Positions 11,010 through 22,004 of a stretch of 64,000 bases of DNA are shown in pieces. Position numbers and translations under genes: made by a program. Position 1 is the stretch's first letter, and every line of letters begins with the position of its first letter. The notes under the pieces are model-generated. The model was given only the letters and a program-made list of their open reading frames with translations, made no database searches and was not told the DNA's origin. This DNA is from Adiantum capillus-veneris. Lineage: Eukaryota > Streptophyta > Polypodiopsida > Polypodiales > Pteridaceae. The stretch lies in the NCBI GenBank assembly GCA_014529385.2, contig CM043942.1, positions 24,578,469 to 24,642,468 on the forward strand, written 5' to 3'.

Positions 11010-11713
11010 CATGTATAGAAAATGATACATGGAATTTATGTGATTTGCCTCTTGGAAAAAAGGTGAAGTGGGTTTACAAATTGAAGTGCAAGAAGAATGG
11101 TGAGATTGATCGCTACAAGGCTTGACTTGTTGCAAAAGATTATGCATGACAAAAAGGCATAGATTATGAAGAGACTATTGCTCCCACTTGTCGTATGAAC
11201 ATTGTTCATTTTCTATGTGCATTGGTAGCTCACTTTAGATGGGATGTACATAAATCAAACATTGTTATTGATTTCTGGAATGGTGATATATTTGAAAGGA
11301 TTTATGTAACGCGACCTCCTGGTTTTGTCAAGAAAGAGCAAGAAATAAAGTATGCAAATGTAAGAAAGCTTTATATGGGCTAAAGTAGTCTCCTCATGCT
11401 TGGTATGAGAAAGCTAGCACTCATTTGGTTAAACGAGGATTTCACAATAGTCCAACTAAAATCACTTTGTATGTCAAGTGTCAGAGGTGATGTATTTCTC
11501 ATCGTTGTTCTATATGTAGATGATTTGTTGATTACTAGTCCAAATGAGACAAACATTGCTAAATTCACGGTTGATTTGAATGCTACTTTCAAGACAAAAG
11601 ACTTGGGTCTTTTTCATCATTATTTGGGCATACAATTTAAGCAATGTGACGGGGATATTTCCTTGTGTCAAACAAGCTACATAGAGACATTACTATGTAA
11701 GTTTGGATTTTAG
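11010..11713 (+). pseudogene. Copia-1 reverse transcriptase remnant
   Basis: Parallels Copia-2 55400-56110. The segment 11043-11190 starts the RVT_2 domain (GKKVKWVYKLK, YEET..PT). 11195-11383 continues it, and 11396-11713 holds the catalytic box VLYVDDLLITS at about 11506-11538 and DLGLFHHYLGIQF. Two stops and a frameshift separate the pieces. The YVDD aspartates survive, but the protein could not be made. Confidence 0.88.
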
Positions 11714-12203
11714 GACTACAAACCTATTGCTACTCCCATGGAAATAGGTATGAAATTAAGTCTTCATGATGTTGATGATCCCACCAATGTCACTCTTTAT
11801 CAAACTAATTTGATGCCTTATTTATGTATGCAATACGAGGCCAAATATTCAATTTGCAGTCGAGCACAAGTTAGCAGATTTATGCATAGCTTAGGGTCTA
11901 AGAATTGGTAGGCTGTCAAGAGGATTTTTTGCTACTTGACTAGCACTTTACATCTTGGCTTGTTTTATCCCAAGGGGGGGGATCATTGCTACCAAATTTA
12001 CATGCTTTTTTGGACTCAGATTGGTCTGGTTGTTATGACACGCAAGTGTCCACAAGTGGTTTTTGTTTCATGCTCGATAGTTCATGCATATCATGGTTGA
12101 GCAAAAAGAAACCTATTGTGACCACTTCTACTTGTGAAGCTGAGTATAGGGCAATCTTCACAGCTATGGTTTAGTGTGTATGGCTCAGACGCCTTATGGC
12201 TAA
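11714..12203 (+). pseudogene. Copia-1 RNase H remnant
   Basis: 11986-12174 reads LHAFLDSDWSGCYDTQVSTSG and EAEYRAIF, the D and E positions of copia RNase H, which degrades the RNA strand of the hybrid. The upstream part is frameshifted. The end of the domain runs into the 238-bp duplication. Confidence 0.88.
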
Positions 12204-12679
12204 TTTGGGTGTTGGATAGGACACTGCCAACATCATCTACAGTGGCAATTAGAGCGCATTGGCAATTGTGAGGAACCCAGTTTTCATGCTCGCATAAAGC
12301 ACATTGAGGTGCACTATCACTATGTCAGAGAGAGACTCTGAGGAGGAGAGATCATCTAGGCTTATGCACCGATGTAGGATAACCTTTAGATCTATTCACA
12401 AAGGCATTGCCTTGTGAGATGTTCTAAGCTTTCCACAAACCTTTGGGTGTTGGATAGGACACTGCCAACATCATCTACAGTGGCAATTAGAGCGCATTGG
12501 CAATTGTGAGGAACCCAGTTTTCATGCTCGCATAAAGCACATTGAGGTGCACTATCACTATGTCAGAGAGAGACTCTGAGGAGGAGAGATCATCTAGGCT
12601 TATGCACCGATGTAGGATAACCTTTAGATCTATTCACAAAGGCATTGCCTTGTGAGATGTTCTAAGCTTTCCACAAACC
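12204..12679 (+). repeat. Perfect 238-bp tandem duplication
   Basis: 12204-12441 and 12442-12679 read identically to my eye. The unit is the end of Copia-1 RNase H plus the region before the 3' LTR. Copia-2 has one copy of the corresponding sequence, so the duplication is local to this copy. Confidence 0.92.
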
Positions 12680-12767
12680 TTTGCTCCCCTTTGTGGATTG
12701 ATTATGCCTTCAAGGCATGGAGCTTCCCTATGGACTATGTGACAGCTCTCATTCGTCGCATCATTCC

Positions 12768-12778
12768 CAAGGAGGATT
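12768..12778 (+). other. Copia-1 polypurine tract
   Basis: The sequence caaggaggatt lies directly before the 3' LTR start TGTTACCAT, as expected for plus-strand priming. Confidence 0.65.
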
Positions 12779-13002
12779 TGTTACCATTTATGAGATAGTG
12801 ATAAGTGAACACACTTAGGACCGTCGGGCCTTTTTTACCCTCACTACAAGGTTTTTTCCCATGTGCATTGTATATACGCCCATCATTCTATAGCTAACTA
12901 GTCTTTCCATTGTGCACTAAGCAATATACTCTTTGTTGTGTGCCTTGAACTTCTTCATATTCTCCAAGCTATGTGTGTTTCCTTGCAACCCTAATTCCAA
13001 CA
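12779..13002 (+). repeat. Copia-1 3' LTR
   Basis: 224 bp from TGTTACCATTTATG to CTAATTCCAACA. It matches the Copia-2 5' LTR (52204-52429) along its length, and that match defines both ends. Right flank: AACTA. Confidence 0.88.
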
Positions 13003-13008
13003 AACTAG

Positions 13009-13308
13009 GAGTCACATGAGGAAGACCAAGAGGACAAAGAGGAAGAATCCGCTCGATCGGAATCAAAAGAGGACAAGAAATAAGCAGCAAAAGGTAAGCA
13101 AAAATTGGAGGAAAGACAAAGCAAGAAAGATAGAATGCCGCCACCATTACAAATTGAAAAACCATCTCAGAGGGCAACTCAATTACAAAGAGAACAAGAA
13201 GATTTTGAGCTAGAGAAGGGGCTGCAAGGAAATTTTGAAGAATATTGGCAACCTGACCCTAGGAAGCTCCATACTAAAAAACCCAATGCTCGGACATGCA
13301 GATGACCC
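13009..13308 (+). pseudogene. Charged open frame of unknown origin
   Basis: In one frame, with a single TAA near 13081, a very acidic then basic stretch (EEDQEDKEEESARSESKED, then QLQREQEDFELEKG) continues to 13305. It looks like a low-complexity charged or coiled-coil protein segment. I do not recognise a family. It lies directly after Copia-1's 3' LTR and may be an exon remnant or part of another element's gag region. Confidence 0.35.
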
Positions 13309-14077
13309 TTTGGCGGGGCTCGAGTACCTCTATGGCCTTGAAGAACAGACAAGATCATAGACAACCACTCAAGCTAAAGAACACATTGATCAGGCCAAGA
13401 CAACCACCAATTGCTGACATTACATTGATCTACTGCCAATCAAATGGCTCCTCTAGAAGACATTGATGATTTTGCCGAGCACATCCACTCAACAATGGAC
13501 CTCCTGAAAACCAAAGTAGGGAACATTACTGGGCTACAAGGGTCGAGATTACAAATTCTCTAATGGATGAGTATAGTAGTATGGATGATCAGTCACAAGC
13601 AACAATAAAGGACTTGCAAGAGAAAGAGGAAAAACACACATTACTCTAGGTCCTCTATGCATACTAAATGTTAGGTAAGAGAAACCTTAGTTCAGATATC
13701 GGGGGGGGGGTGTCTTGATTTGTAAAGGTATAATTGTTCGTAGCGATTTGCGAGCTCGAATTCTATTTAACAGGCGCTACTTGAACATGATGTATGTGCA
13801 TTTTGATGTATAAGGCTATATACTAGCATTTCTTTTGTCTTTCTAAGCGATGTCTTTTTGGACTCTTGTACCTTACTCTGTGTGAGATGTTGTCAAGTTT
13901 GTATTTGCGTTCTCACATGGCAGACGAGTAACATGCACACATTCACTTCACCAACTACTATCTGTGAAAATGCAATCTTACAAGTCTACAGGGTTGTTGA
14001 CGTGCCCTCCACAATTGCCTCCCGAAAACATAGATAGAAGGCCCTTCAAATCGAGGTTACTCTTTGAGTTCCTTTGA

Positions 14078-14079
<2 letters not shown>
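13309..14079. other. Unassigned sequence
   Basis: No gene is seen. A run of ten G at 13701-13710 followed by TGTCTTGATT looks like a polypurine tract before an LTR start, but I found no partner LTR. Confidence 0.35.

Positions 14080-14120
<41 letters not shown>
14080..14120. repeat. 41-base poly-C run
   Basis: Uninterrupted C from 14080 to 14120 (G on the other strand), then tttccccttcccc. Glycine/proline-rich open frames across it are artefacts of the run. Confidence 0.93.
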
Positions 14121-15203
<1,083 letters not shown>

Positions 15204-15216
15204 ACACACACACACA

Positions 15217-15583
15217 AGGAGATGAAGAAGAAGAAGATGGAGATGGAGCAAGAATGCTCTTCAATTGCACAACTGAGAGAATGAATGAATTTTAGGTTAA
15301 GGTGACTTTTATATGAGCTCGTCCCATTCACACTTGTGCACCCATACTTAGCCAACTAACCCTTGAATGTTCCGGTTAGAGTGCACCTCTCATCGGCGAT
15401 CACTCTTACCCTTTTTGTATTGGACCGACAAGCCTGGAACCTGACTCTACCAAATAATTAATACGGCGTCCATTGTATGTGATAGGAATGTGCGTGAGGG
15501 TTAACATGTTCCCCTTCCTGATGTAGATTCCGTCCTCGAAAGCTATTGAGTTGAAGCTCCTTCGTCGAGGTGGAAGAGCATTT
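15217..15583. other. Unassigned flank of the composite gypsy locus
   Basis: No coding sequence is seen. Its last five bases, CATTT (15579-15583), match the five bases after the LTR that ends at 40352. Confidence 0.5.
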
Positions 15584-15724
15584 TGTCAGGACAACGGCAA
15601 GGCCGGACTAGACAAGGGCAAGGCCGGGCTACGCAGTGTGGAAAGGGAGTCTAACTAGGGCAAAGGCCTAGGATCCATGCTATATAGTGGGTGGTTGGGA
15701 GGTGGACTCCTAGGTTCTAGTTCC
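15584..15724 (+). repeat. Gypsy-D 5' LTR, 3' end missing
   Basis: Starts TGTCAGGACAA and follows the LTR at 40203-40352 to ...GGTTCTAGTTCC, lacking the last 11 or so bases (the CCTTGTCTAACA end). Confidence 0.85.
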
Positions 15725-15796
15725 CAGGCTAGGCAGTGTGGAAAGGGAGTCCAACTAGGGCAAAGGGCTAGGAGCCATGCTATATAGTGGGTGGTT
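15725..15796 (+). repeat. Second partial LTR copy
   Basis: A repeat of the middle of the LTR (ggctaggcagtgtgg to gggtggtt) joined directly to inverted gag. The bases ggtggtt at the joint occur both in the LTR and in gag, a microhomology junction. Confidence 0.8.
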
Positions 15797-16192
15797 TGGT
15801 GTTTTTCAACAACTCATCCACCTCTTTTACAGTGAGAGTGTGCAAAGTATCAGCAGATGGACCTTCTCCCTGATTAGAAGGGCCTTGCCCCTATGTAGCA
15901 ACGTGCTCATGCATGTGTGTGTCGGCAGGACCCTTGGACTGTTGTTGCATTAATTGGATCACTAATTGGATAATTTAGTGACATTTTCATTTAAAGATTT
16001 AAAATTTCCTTCAATCACTGATATGTGTGTCTAACGTGCAAAAAATTCTTGAATATCAAGCAATTCATAAGTGTCATCACCTGTCGTAGCGTCGCGGGCA
16101 CTCTCCGTGAGAACATCCAACCACGAGTCATCATGGGCCAAATCAGGTGTATTTTTCTCGAAATCAAAAGTCATATTGATATCTGAATCCAT
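15790..16192 (-). pseudogene. Gypsy-A gag N-terminal fragment
   Basis: Minus-strand homologue of the gag N-terminus of Gypsy-B (27180-27588) and Gypsy-G (49084-49500). The start codon is at 16192-16190 and the beginning is of the MDSD-type with FDFE. It runs only to the KNTKPPTF-like region, where it meets the LTR piece in opposite orientation. Frameshifts are present. Gag would form the virus-like particle in functional copies. Confidence 0.75.
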
Positions 16193-16966
16193 GGCGACAC
16201 AGTGCAGTGAAAGGAATAGTCAGCAAAAATACTGATATTGAGAGCACTGCAAAGGTTAATTAGCCTTGCTAATCCCATCGAAATCGATATTGTCCAAGTC
16301 GAAATCGATCCGAAATGTCAGCCGTGTAGGGAAATCCTTAACCCGTTGTAGCCGAATCGAGTATGAGTAGAATTGCTTTCGACCACAACCAATTTTGAGA
16401 AATAACGTTGCTTCTGACTCCCCTTGAGACGCTTTATTAATTCTCTGATTTTCTGCAGATAGTACGTAGAAAATTTGTGTGGGTGTGTGTACTTGCCGGC
16501 CCTGCCTTTGATCCCCTCGGTTCTATCCTTACAAACTCCGGAGGTCAGAGCTCCTTGCTTGATGTGGGGTGTGTATCACCCCTAGTACCAATAAAGTCAT
16601 AAGGCCAAGGGCCTTAGACGTTTTAAGTGTGAATTCACAAACTCCCAAAATGCCATAGCCGGCAGCAGTAGCGCACGAGAGCATTGTGAGGGAGATGGTG
16701 CTTGCTACAACGTGAAGCAGGCTTCGGCCCTGGGTCGTGAGTTGCTCAGTAGCCCGACGCAATGCCGTAGAGCCCGAGAGGAGGCAATTTGGTGCAGGAA
16801 GAATTTCGGCCCCTTCTCCTCGCAAGCGGGGTTGCCCACGCAGTCCTCTTTGTCGTCCTCTTCACAGGGGGTGAGCTCCATGGTGCTCTTGAGCCCGACA
16901 TGCAAAAGCATGAAAAGTTTTGTGTGACCTCTCCAACACCACTCCTGTCCCTTCCCAAAAATAGGA
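16193..16966 (-). other. Gypsy-A leader
   Basis: The untranslated leader between PBS and gag, shared with the leaders of B (27589-28360), C (30192-30552), D (30553-31290) and G (48307-49083). Open frames up to 98 codons run through it, but indels between copies shift them, so I do not call a gene. Confidence 0.7.
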
Positions 16967-16984
16967 ACCTTGCTCTGATACCAA
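16967..16984 (-). other. Gypsy-A primer-binding site
   Basis: The minus strand reads TTGGTATCAGAGCAAGG next to the LTR at 16985, the unmodified Met-tRNA complement. Confidence 0.9.
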
Positions 16985-17136
16985 TGTTAGACAAGGGGAA
17001 CTAGAACCTAGGAGTCCACCTTCAACCACCCACTATATAGCATGGCTCCTAGCCCTTTGCCCTAGTTGGACTCCCTTTCCACACTGCCTAGCCCAGCCTT
17101 GCCCTTGTCTAGTCTGGCCTTGCAGTTGTCTTGACA
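16985..17136 (-). repeat. Gypsy-A 5' LTR
   Basis: 152 bp from TGTTAGACAAGGGG to GTCTTGACA on the plus strand. It is followed by TTAAA and immediately by another LTR in the same orientation. Confidence 0.9.
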
Positions 17137-17141
17137 TTAAA

Positions 17142-17294
17142 TGTTAGACAAGGGGAGCTAGAACCTAGGAGTCCACCTCCCAACAACCCACTATATAGCA
17201 TGGATCCTAGCCCTTTGCCCTAGTTGGACTCCCTTTCCACACTGCCTAGCCAGGCCTTGCCCTTGTCTAGTCCGACCTTGCTCTTGTCCTGACA
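17142..17294 (-). repeat. Gypsy-B 3' LTR
   Basis: 153 bp, TGTTAGACAAGGGGAGC to TTGTCCTGACA. It is separated from the LTR of A by TTAAA only. Confidence 0.9.
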
Positions 17295-17311
17295 TTACTC
17301 CCCCCTTAAAG
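17295..17311 (-). other. Gypsy-B polypurine tract
   Basis: The minus strand reads CTTTAAGGGGGGAGTAA before the LTR. The same tract is at 28531-28547 (C) and at 40186-40202 on the plus strand (D). Confidence 0.85.
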
Positions 17312-17743
17312 AAAGGTTTTTGCCCTTGAAAACAAAAGTGGGGAACTTCTTCTTAAGAACACTAATGTTTTCCCAAGTGGCTCCTTCTTCAAGTCGATCT
17401 TTCCACTTGATTAAGGCTTGTTGATGTACATGATGACGTGTACGTAAATCATGATAGTCAAGAATGCGTTCAGGTTCATGCGATAAGGTAGGAGGTCAAA
17501 GACATTGTTGTCCCCATGTAACCACTTACGTAAACGGCTTACATGAAACACCGGATGAATACGAGAATGTGTAGGTAGCAATAATTTGTAGGCACGATCA
17601 CCAGCTCGCTTGAGTATTTTGAAAGTCCCACAATATTGTGGAGATAATTTAGGTGTTGGCCCAGTTTTTAGACTTTCTAAATGTTCTGACACACATAAAA
17701 TACTTCCTCCCCTCCTCAAAGGTAACTTACTGACGTTTCTCAT
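17312..17743 (-). pseudogene. Gypsy-B integrase C-terminus and chromodomain-like tail
   Basis: The frame 17411-17743 contains GPTPKLSPQYCGTFKILK, the DRAYKLLLPTHSRIHPVFHVS motif region of gypsy integrase C-termini and then the start of the chromodomain-like tail. In chromoviruses this tail directs integration to particular chromatin. It is interrupted at 17743/17744 by Copia-3 and the same protein segment resumes upstream at 23288. The downstream part is frameshifted. Confidence 0.85.
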
Positions 17744-17935
17744 TGAAGGAGTACGAGCGGAAGTGCGACGCGAGAGAGAGTGCGAGAAGAAGAGCACGAC
17801 GATATGGTGAACTCGCTCTACTGTAATGTGTAGAGCATAGTGAGTTCTTATTAGGTTTTTACAAAAGAATATGTGTACAAACCTGGCGGCCCGCCCACTT
17901 ACCTGGGCGACCACATTGGGCTTTATACCCCAACA
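17744..17935 (-). repeat. Copia-3 3' LTR (left)
   Basis: 192 bp, TGAAGGAGTACGAGCGG to TATACCCCAACA. Left flank: CTCAT. Confidence 0.95.
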
Positions 17936-17952
17936 ACCTCCCACTTAAAGTC
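17936..17952 (-). other. Copia-3 polypurine tract
   Basis: The minus strand reads CTTTAAGTGGGAGGT next to the 3' LTR. Confidence 0.8.
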
Positions 17953-18024
17953 CAATGTGGTACTTTAAGTGTGAGAGAAGCTACTATACAAGCTAATATA
18001 CAAGAGATGTAGAGAAGTGATGTA

Positions 18025-20258
18025 CTACCCTACACCTAACTGCTTGCGAAAATGCGCAAAGCTCTCTGAGGGAAGTCCTTTTGTAAGTAGATCAGCAGGA
18101 TTTTCTGTGGTGTGAACTTTCACAAGCTGAAGTTGCTTATCCTCGAGCATTTCCCTGATGAAATGATACTTCACATCCACATGCTTTGTCTTTGACTGAT
18201 AAACTGGATTGCGAGCCAATTGTATAGCACTTTGACTATCACAATATAACACAGGCATCTCTTCTTTGATTCCCAAATCTGTTACTAGTCAATTAAGCCA
18301 AATTGATTCTTTGCATGCCTCTGATGCTGCAACATATTCAGCCTTTGTAGTAGACTGAGTAACACAATCTTGTAATCTAGAACGCCATGATACTGCTCCA
18401 CCAGCCAATGTAAAGACATACCCTGACGTAGACCTTCGGTTGTCTAAGTCACCTGCATAATCTGAGTCTGTAAAACCCTTTACACTTAGCTCCTGACTCC
18501 CATAGCATATACGCATACTCTTTGTAGCTTTCAGGTATCTCAATATTCCTTTCACTACCTCCCAATGTTTCTTGCCTGGGTTTGACATGTATCAACTTAC
18601 TACTCCCATTGCAAATGCAATGTCTGGGCGAGTAGCAATCATTGCATACATCAAACTACCCACTGTAGACGCATATGGAATCTTATCCATTTCAGCCTGT
18701 TCTTCCTCAGACACAGGACAATCTTGTTTGCTAAGTTTCACATATGTTGGCAATGGAACACTCAATGCCTTTCCCTTCTCCATATTGAAACGTTGCAAAA
18801 CCTTGTCAATATACTCTGTTTGAGATAACCAAATCAACTTCTTTGATCTGTCTCTCTCAATGCGCATACCAAGTATATGACTTGCCTCACCCATGTCTTT
18901 CATGTCAAACGATTTTGCCATCTTTGACTTCAAAGCTAAAATTTCTTCCAAGTGCTTGCCAGCAATCAACATGTCATCCACATACAAAATAAGGATCAGC
19001 CAACTGCCATCCTTAGCCTTCTTTGTATATAGACAGTGATCGAACTCACTACGTTTGTAGCCTTGAGAAAGCATAAACTTGTGGAATTTATGGTACCATG
19101 CCCTCGGTGATTGTTTTAAGCCATAAAGACTCTTTAACAACTGGCATACTCAATCTTCCTTGCCTTTCTCAACAAACCCTTCTGGCTGCTGCATGTAAAT
19201 TTCCACATCTAAATCACCATGCAAGAACGCTGTCTTGACATCCATTTGGTGCAACACCAAATCTAATATGGCAACCAATGCAAGAAAGCATCTCAATGTA
19301 GTCATCTTGACCACCGGAGAGAAGACTTCCTCAAAGTCAATGCCTTGTTCTTGCTTAAAGCCCTTGGCAACAAGCCTTGCTTTGTACTTTGGCTGACTAT
19401 CATGAGCGGTGATCTTATACCTGTAAACCCATTTACAGGGTAGAGCCTTTTTGCCCCGTGGTAATTTAACTAGCTTCCATGTCTGGTTTTTATGCAGAGC
19501 TGTCATCTCTGACCGCATGGCCAATTGCCAATTCCCGGAGTCCTTCATTTGCACTGCTTCCTTGTAACATGAAGGCTCATTGCAATCAGTCAACATGACA
19601 TAGTTCATAGATGGAACAAACCTATCAGGAGGTCACGTGACACGTCCAGATCTACGCACAATAGGTGGCTCAGGCTTAGCCACAACCTGTGGTTCCAATC
19701 TATCCTGTCCTTGCTCCTCTTGAGCCCTGACATTTTGTCTTGCACGTGCAGGTCCATCTTCTTGGAAGACAACTCTTCTAATCTCCTCAACCCTCTCTGG
19801 TTTAGAATGATATTTGGATTCATTAAAGTGAACATCATTGCTGCGGACAACCTTTCTGGATTCGGGATCCCAAAGTCTGTACCCCATCTCACCAGAATTA
19901 CCATAGCCTAGAAAGATGCACTTTCTACTCTTTGGCTCAATTTGTTCCTAAATTCCTTTGGAACGTGAGTATATGCCTCACAGCCAAAGACTCTGAGATG
20001 CTTGTATGAGGGCATTTTGCCTGACCATACCATCTCTGGCACTGAATCCTTCTGCAAAACCTTGCTAGGAGATCTATTTACAAGATGAACAGTTGTTGAT
20101 ACAGCTTCAGCCCAAAACCCATTTGGCAGCTGTGCATTAGACAACATACTTTTGACCTTCTCTTGTATGGTCCTATTCATCCTCTCAGCAACACCATTTT
20201 GAGGAGGATTGTAAGGAGCAGTAAGTTCACGTTTTATACCTTTTGACTCACAAAAGTC
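18025..20258 (-). pseudogene. Copia-3 pol: integrase C-terminus, reverse transcriptase, RNase H
   Basis: Continues the 581-codon frame upstream. From the minus-strand 5' side it contains the integrase end (NRTIQEKV, HLRVFGCEAY), then a frameshift between about 19945 and 19905, then the RVT_2 reverse transcriptase (WVYRYK, DVKTAFLHGDL, and catalytic ILYVDDMLIAG near 18970-19000), then RNase H (GFTDSDYAGD, KAEYVAASEA, and the terminal KHVDVKYHFIRE). In-frame stops sit at 19633, 19150, 18592 and 18289 and the natural end is at 18025. All recognisable catalytic residues remain. The breaks are few, which fits a recent insertion. Confidence 0.93.
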
Positions 20259-22004
20259 CTAAAAGGCCTTTGAAATATACTCTCCACCATTGTCAGTGCG
20301 TAAGCATTTAAGCTTCTTGCCACTCTGATTCTCCACAAGTGTCACAAACGTTTTGAAAACACTAAACGCTTCATCCTTGTGCTTGAGAAAGTAAACCCAT
20401 ACTTTCCTCGAGTAATCATCTATAAATGTCATAAAATAAGAAGCTCCCCCTAGAGATAGGTTAGGCATAGGTCCACACAAATCACTATGAACAAGTGCCA
20501 ACTGTGTATCTCTTCTACTGCTTCTATGCTTATGTGGTTGCTGTGTTTGCTTACCATACAGACAATGTTCACAGAATTCAAAATCATTAAATGAAAAGCC
20601 AGGCAAATAACCAGAACGAGACAAGATTTCCATTCCCTTCTTGGACATATGTCCTAACCGGCTATGCCACAAAGAAATGTTCGGCTGCTCGGTTACATTG
20701 ATTACATTTTTAGAGACATTTGATACATAAATCATGTAAAGTCCTCCAGACTTTACTCCATGTGCTACTGTCATAGAACCCTTGGATATCTTCCACATGT
20801 TCTGTCCAAAAGTGGTGACGTAGCCAGCATCATCAAGTAAACCTGTGCTGATCAAGCTCTTTGTAATTACGAGAACATGTCTCACATTCTTCAGCGTGAA
20901 AGAAGAGCCATTCTGAAACTTCAATTGAACATCTCCAACACCTAAGATCTCACATGTCTGCCCATTGCCTAGCCGAACATGATCTTTAGTGGTCACATAA
21001 GAAGTAAACCACTCCTTGTTTGGAGACACATGAAGTGATGCCCCTGAGTCTATTATCCAGTCACTCAGTGCATTTCCATCAGATGCTGTAAGAAGAGCTG
21101 AGTCCATTGTATTCTTCAAGAAGTAGATGTCTCCTGACACTAGACTGTCATCCTCTACAACAGTGTTTGTCACATTTATTTCTTGAATCTTTACTGAGGA
21201 CTTGTTCTTCTCACCATGGTCTTCAGCTTTCTCTTTGCCTTTTTCTGCTTTCCATTCTCTGCAGTCTCTTTTCATGTGACCCTTCTTGCCACAATGGTAG
21301 CATTCTATGTCACTCTTGCCTTTAGCACTGCGGGACTTGCTACGAGACTGATTCCTCTTTCCACCTTTGTACTTTTCTTTGGTCCTTCCCCTGACAACTA
21401 AGGCTGTTCCTTTGCCTTTGTCCATTGTCTTTCTATTGGTTTCTTCAGTAAGCAGACTTCCTTCTACACCTGCTATGTTCAAACCATCTGGAGGTGCAGA
21501 ATTACTCAAAGCTGTGCGAAAAGTGTCCCAACTTTCCGGCAATGTGATCAACAGGAACATAGCTCTAACAGGTTCATCAAACTTGACACCTTGAGCTGAC
21601 AACTGACTATAGATTGTGTTGAATTCATTCAGATGATTGGACATAGGTGTCCGTTCTTTCATCTTCAAGTCAACAAGCTTCTTAAGCCAGTATACCTGTG
21701 AAGCTACACTCTGCTTCTCATAAAGATCACTCAGCTTTAACCATGCTTGGTAAGCCGAAATCTCGTCTGCTACATTGAAGTAAACGCTTTCTGCCAAAGT
21801 CAGCATAATGGTAGAAAGTGCCAATTCATCCATTTCGTTCCATTCATCTTCGTCCATATCTTCTGGTTTTATCCCCTTGAGCTTTATAGGTTTTATCTGC
21901 TTCTTTTGTACCAACACGTGCCAAATCTGCTTCTTCCACAATGGGAAATTGGTTCCATCCAGCTTCTTGATATTGTAAAGAGCAGTGTCCTGTGATCCAG
22001 CCAT
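20259..22004 (-). CDS. Copia-3 gag-protease-integrase open frame (581 aa)
   Basis: Begins with ATG (MAGSQDTALYN) and stays open for 581 codons. Residues 1-200 are a UBN2/DUF4219-type gag. 235-248 are the zinc knuckle CYHCGKKGHMKRDC. 319-323 are the protease motif DSGAS. H447, H452, C478 and C481 form the GAG-pre-integrase zinc site. The integrase core starts with D508 (VHSDLCG), FIDDYSRKVWVYFL, and the second Asp at 571 (RTDNGGEY). It ends at a TAG at 20259-20261 that sits inside the integrase, with the conserved sequence continuing in frame beyond it. The codon was probably CAG. Gag and protease could still be produced if transcribed; integrase would be truncated. Confidence 0.93.
   Translation of the reverse strand: MAGSQDTALYNIKKLDGTNFPLWKKQIWHVLVQKKQIKPIKLKGIKPEDMDEDEWNEMDELALSTIMLTLAESVYFNVADEISAYQAWLKLSDLYEKQSVASQVYWLKKLVDLKMKERTPMSNHLNEFNTIYSQLSAQGVKFDEPVRAMFLLITLPESWDTFRTALSNSAPPDGLNIAGVEGSLLTEETNRKTMDKGKGTALVVRGRTKEKYKGGKRNQSRSKSRSAKGKSDIECYHCGKKGHMKRDCREWKAEKGKEKAEDHGEKNKSSVKIQEINVTNTVVEDDSLVSGDIYFLKNTMDSALLTASDGNALSDWIIDSGASLHVSPNKEWFTSYVTTKDHVRLGNGQTCEILGVGDVQLKFQNGSSFTLKNVRHVLVITKSLISTGLLDDAGYVTTFGQNMWKISKGSMTVAHGVKSGGLYMIYVSNVSKNVINVTEQPNISLWHSRLGHMSKKGMEILSRSGYLPGFSFNDFEFCEHCLYGKQTQQPHKHRSSRRDTQLALVHSDLCGPMPNLSLGGASYFMTFIDDYSRKVWVYFLKHKDEAFSVFKTFVTLVENQSGKKLKCLRTDNGGEYISKAF

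Larger units (their letters stand above)
1170..13002 (+). mobile_element. Copia-1: 5'-truncated Ty1/copia retrotransposon with two nested insertions
   Basis: Segments at 1170-2100, 4789-5363 and 10342-13002 read in order as gag, protease, integrase, reverse transcriptase, RNase H and 3' LTR. They align part by part with Copia-2 at 52204-56799, which shows they were one element. No 5' LTR or gag N-terminus is present. Every domain carries stops or frameshifts, so it is a dead copy. The gaps are exactly filled by Element I (TSD TTTTG) and Element II (TSD TTTCC/TTGCT). The order of events is therefore Copia-1 first, then II and I. Confidence 0.9.

Noticed and set aside
12204-12679. CRISPR-like or satellite array
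   Set aside because: Only two adjacent copies without spacers, inside a copia element; no CRISPR array or cas-like gene exists in the window.
13701-13730. G10 run followed by TGTC as PPT and 3' LTR of another element
   Set aside because: No partner LTR or PBS could be found within the window, so no element is called.
16746-17004. Leader frame starting MSNIG in Gypsy-A, similar to one at 28139-28387
   Set aside because: The first codon is TTG spanning the LTR end and PBS, and the copies differ by indels that change the frame, so this is not a conserved upstream gene.
17761-17935. N-terminal half of the 177-codon frame 17411-17944 as part of a gypsy protein
   Set aside because: It is the Copia-3 LTR read through; only the part below 17744 is gypsy coding sequence.
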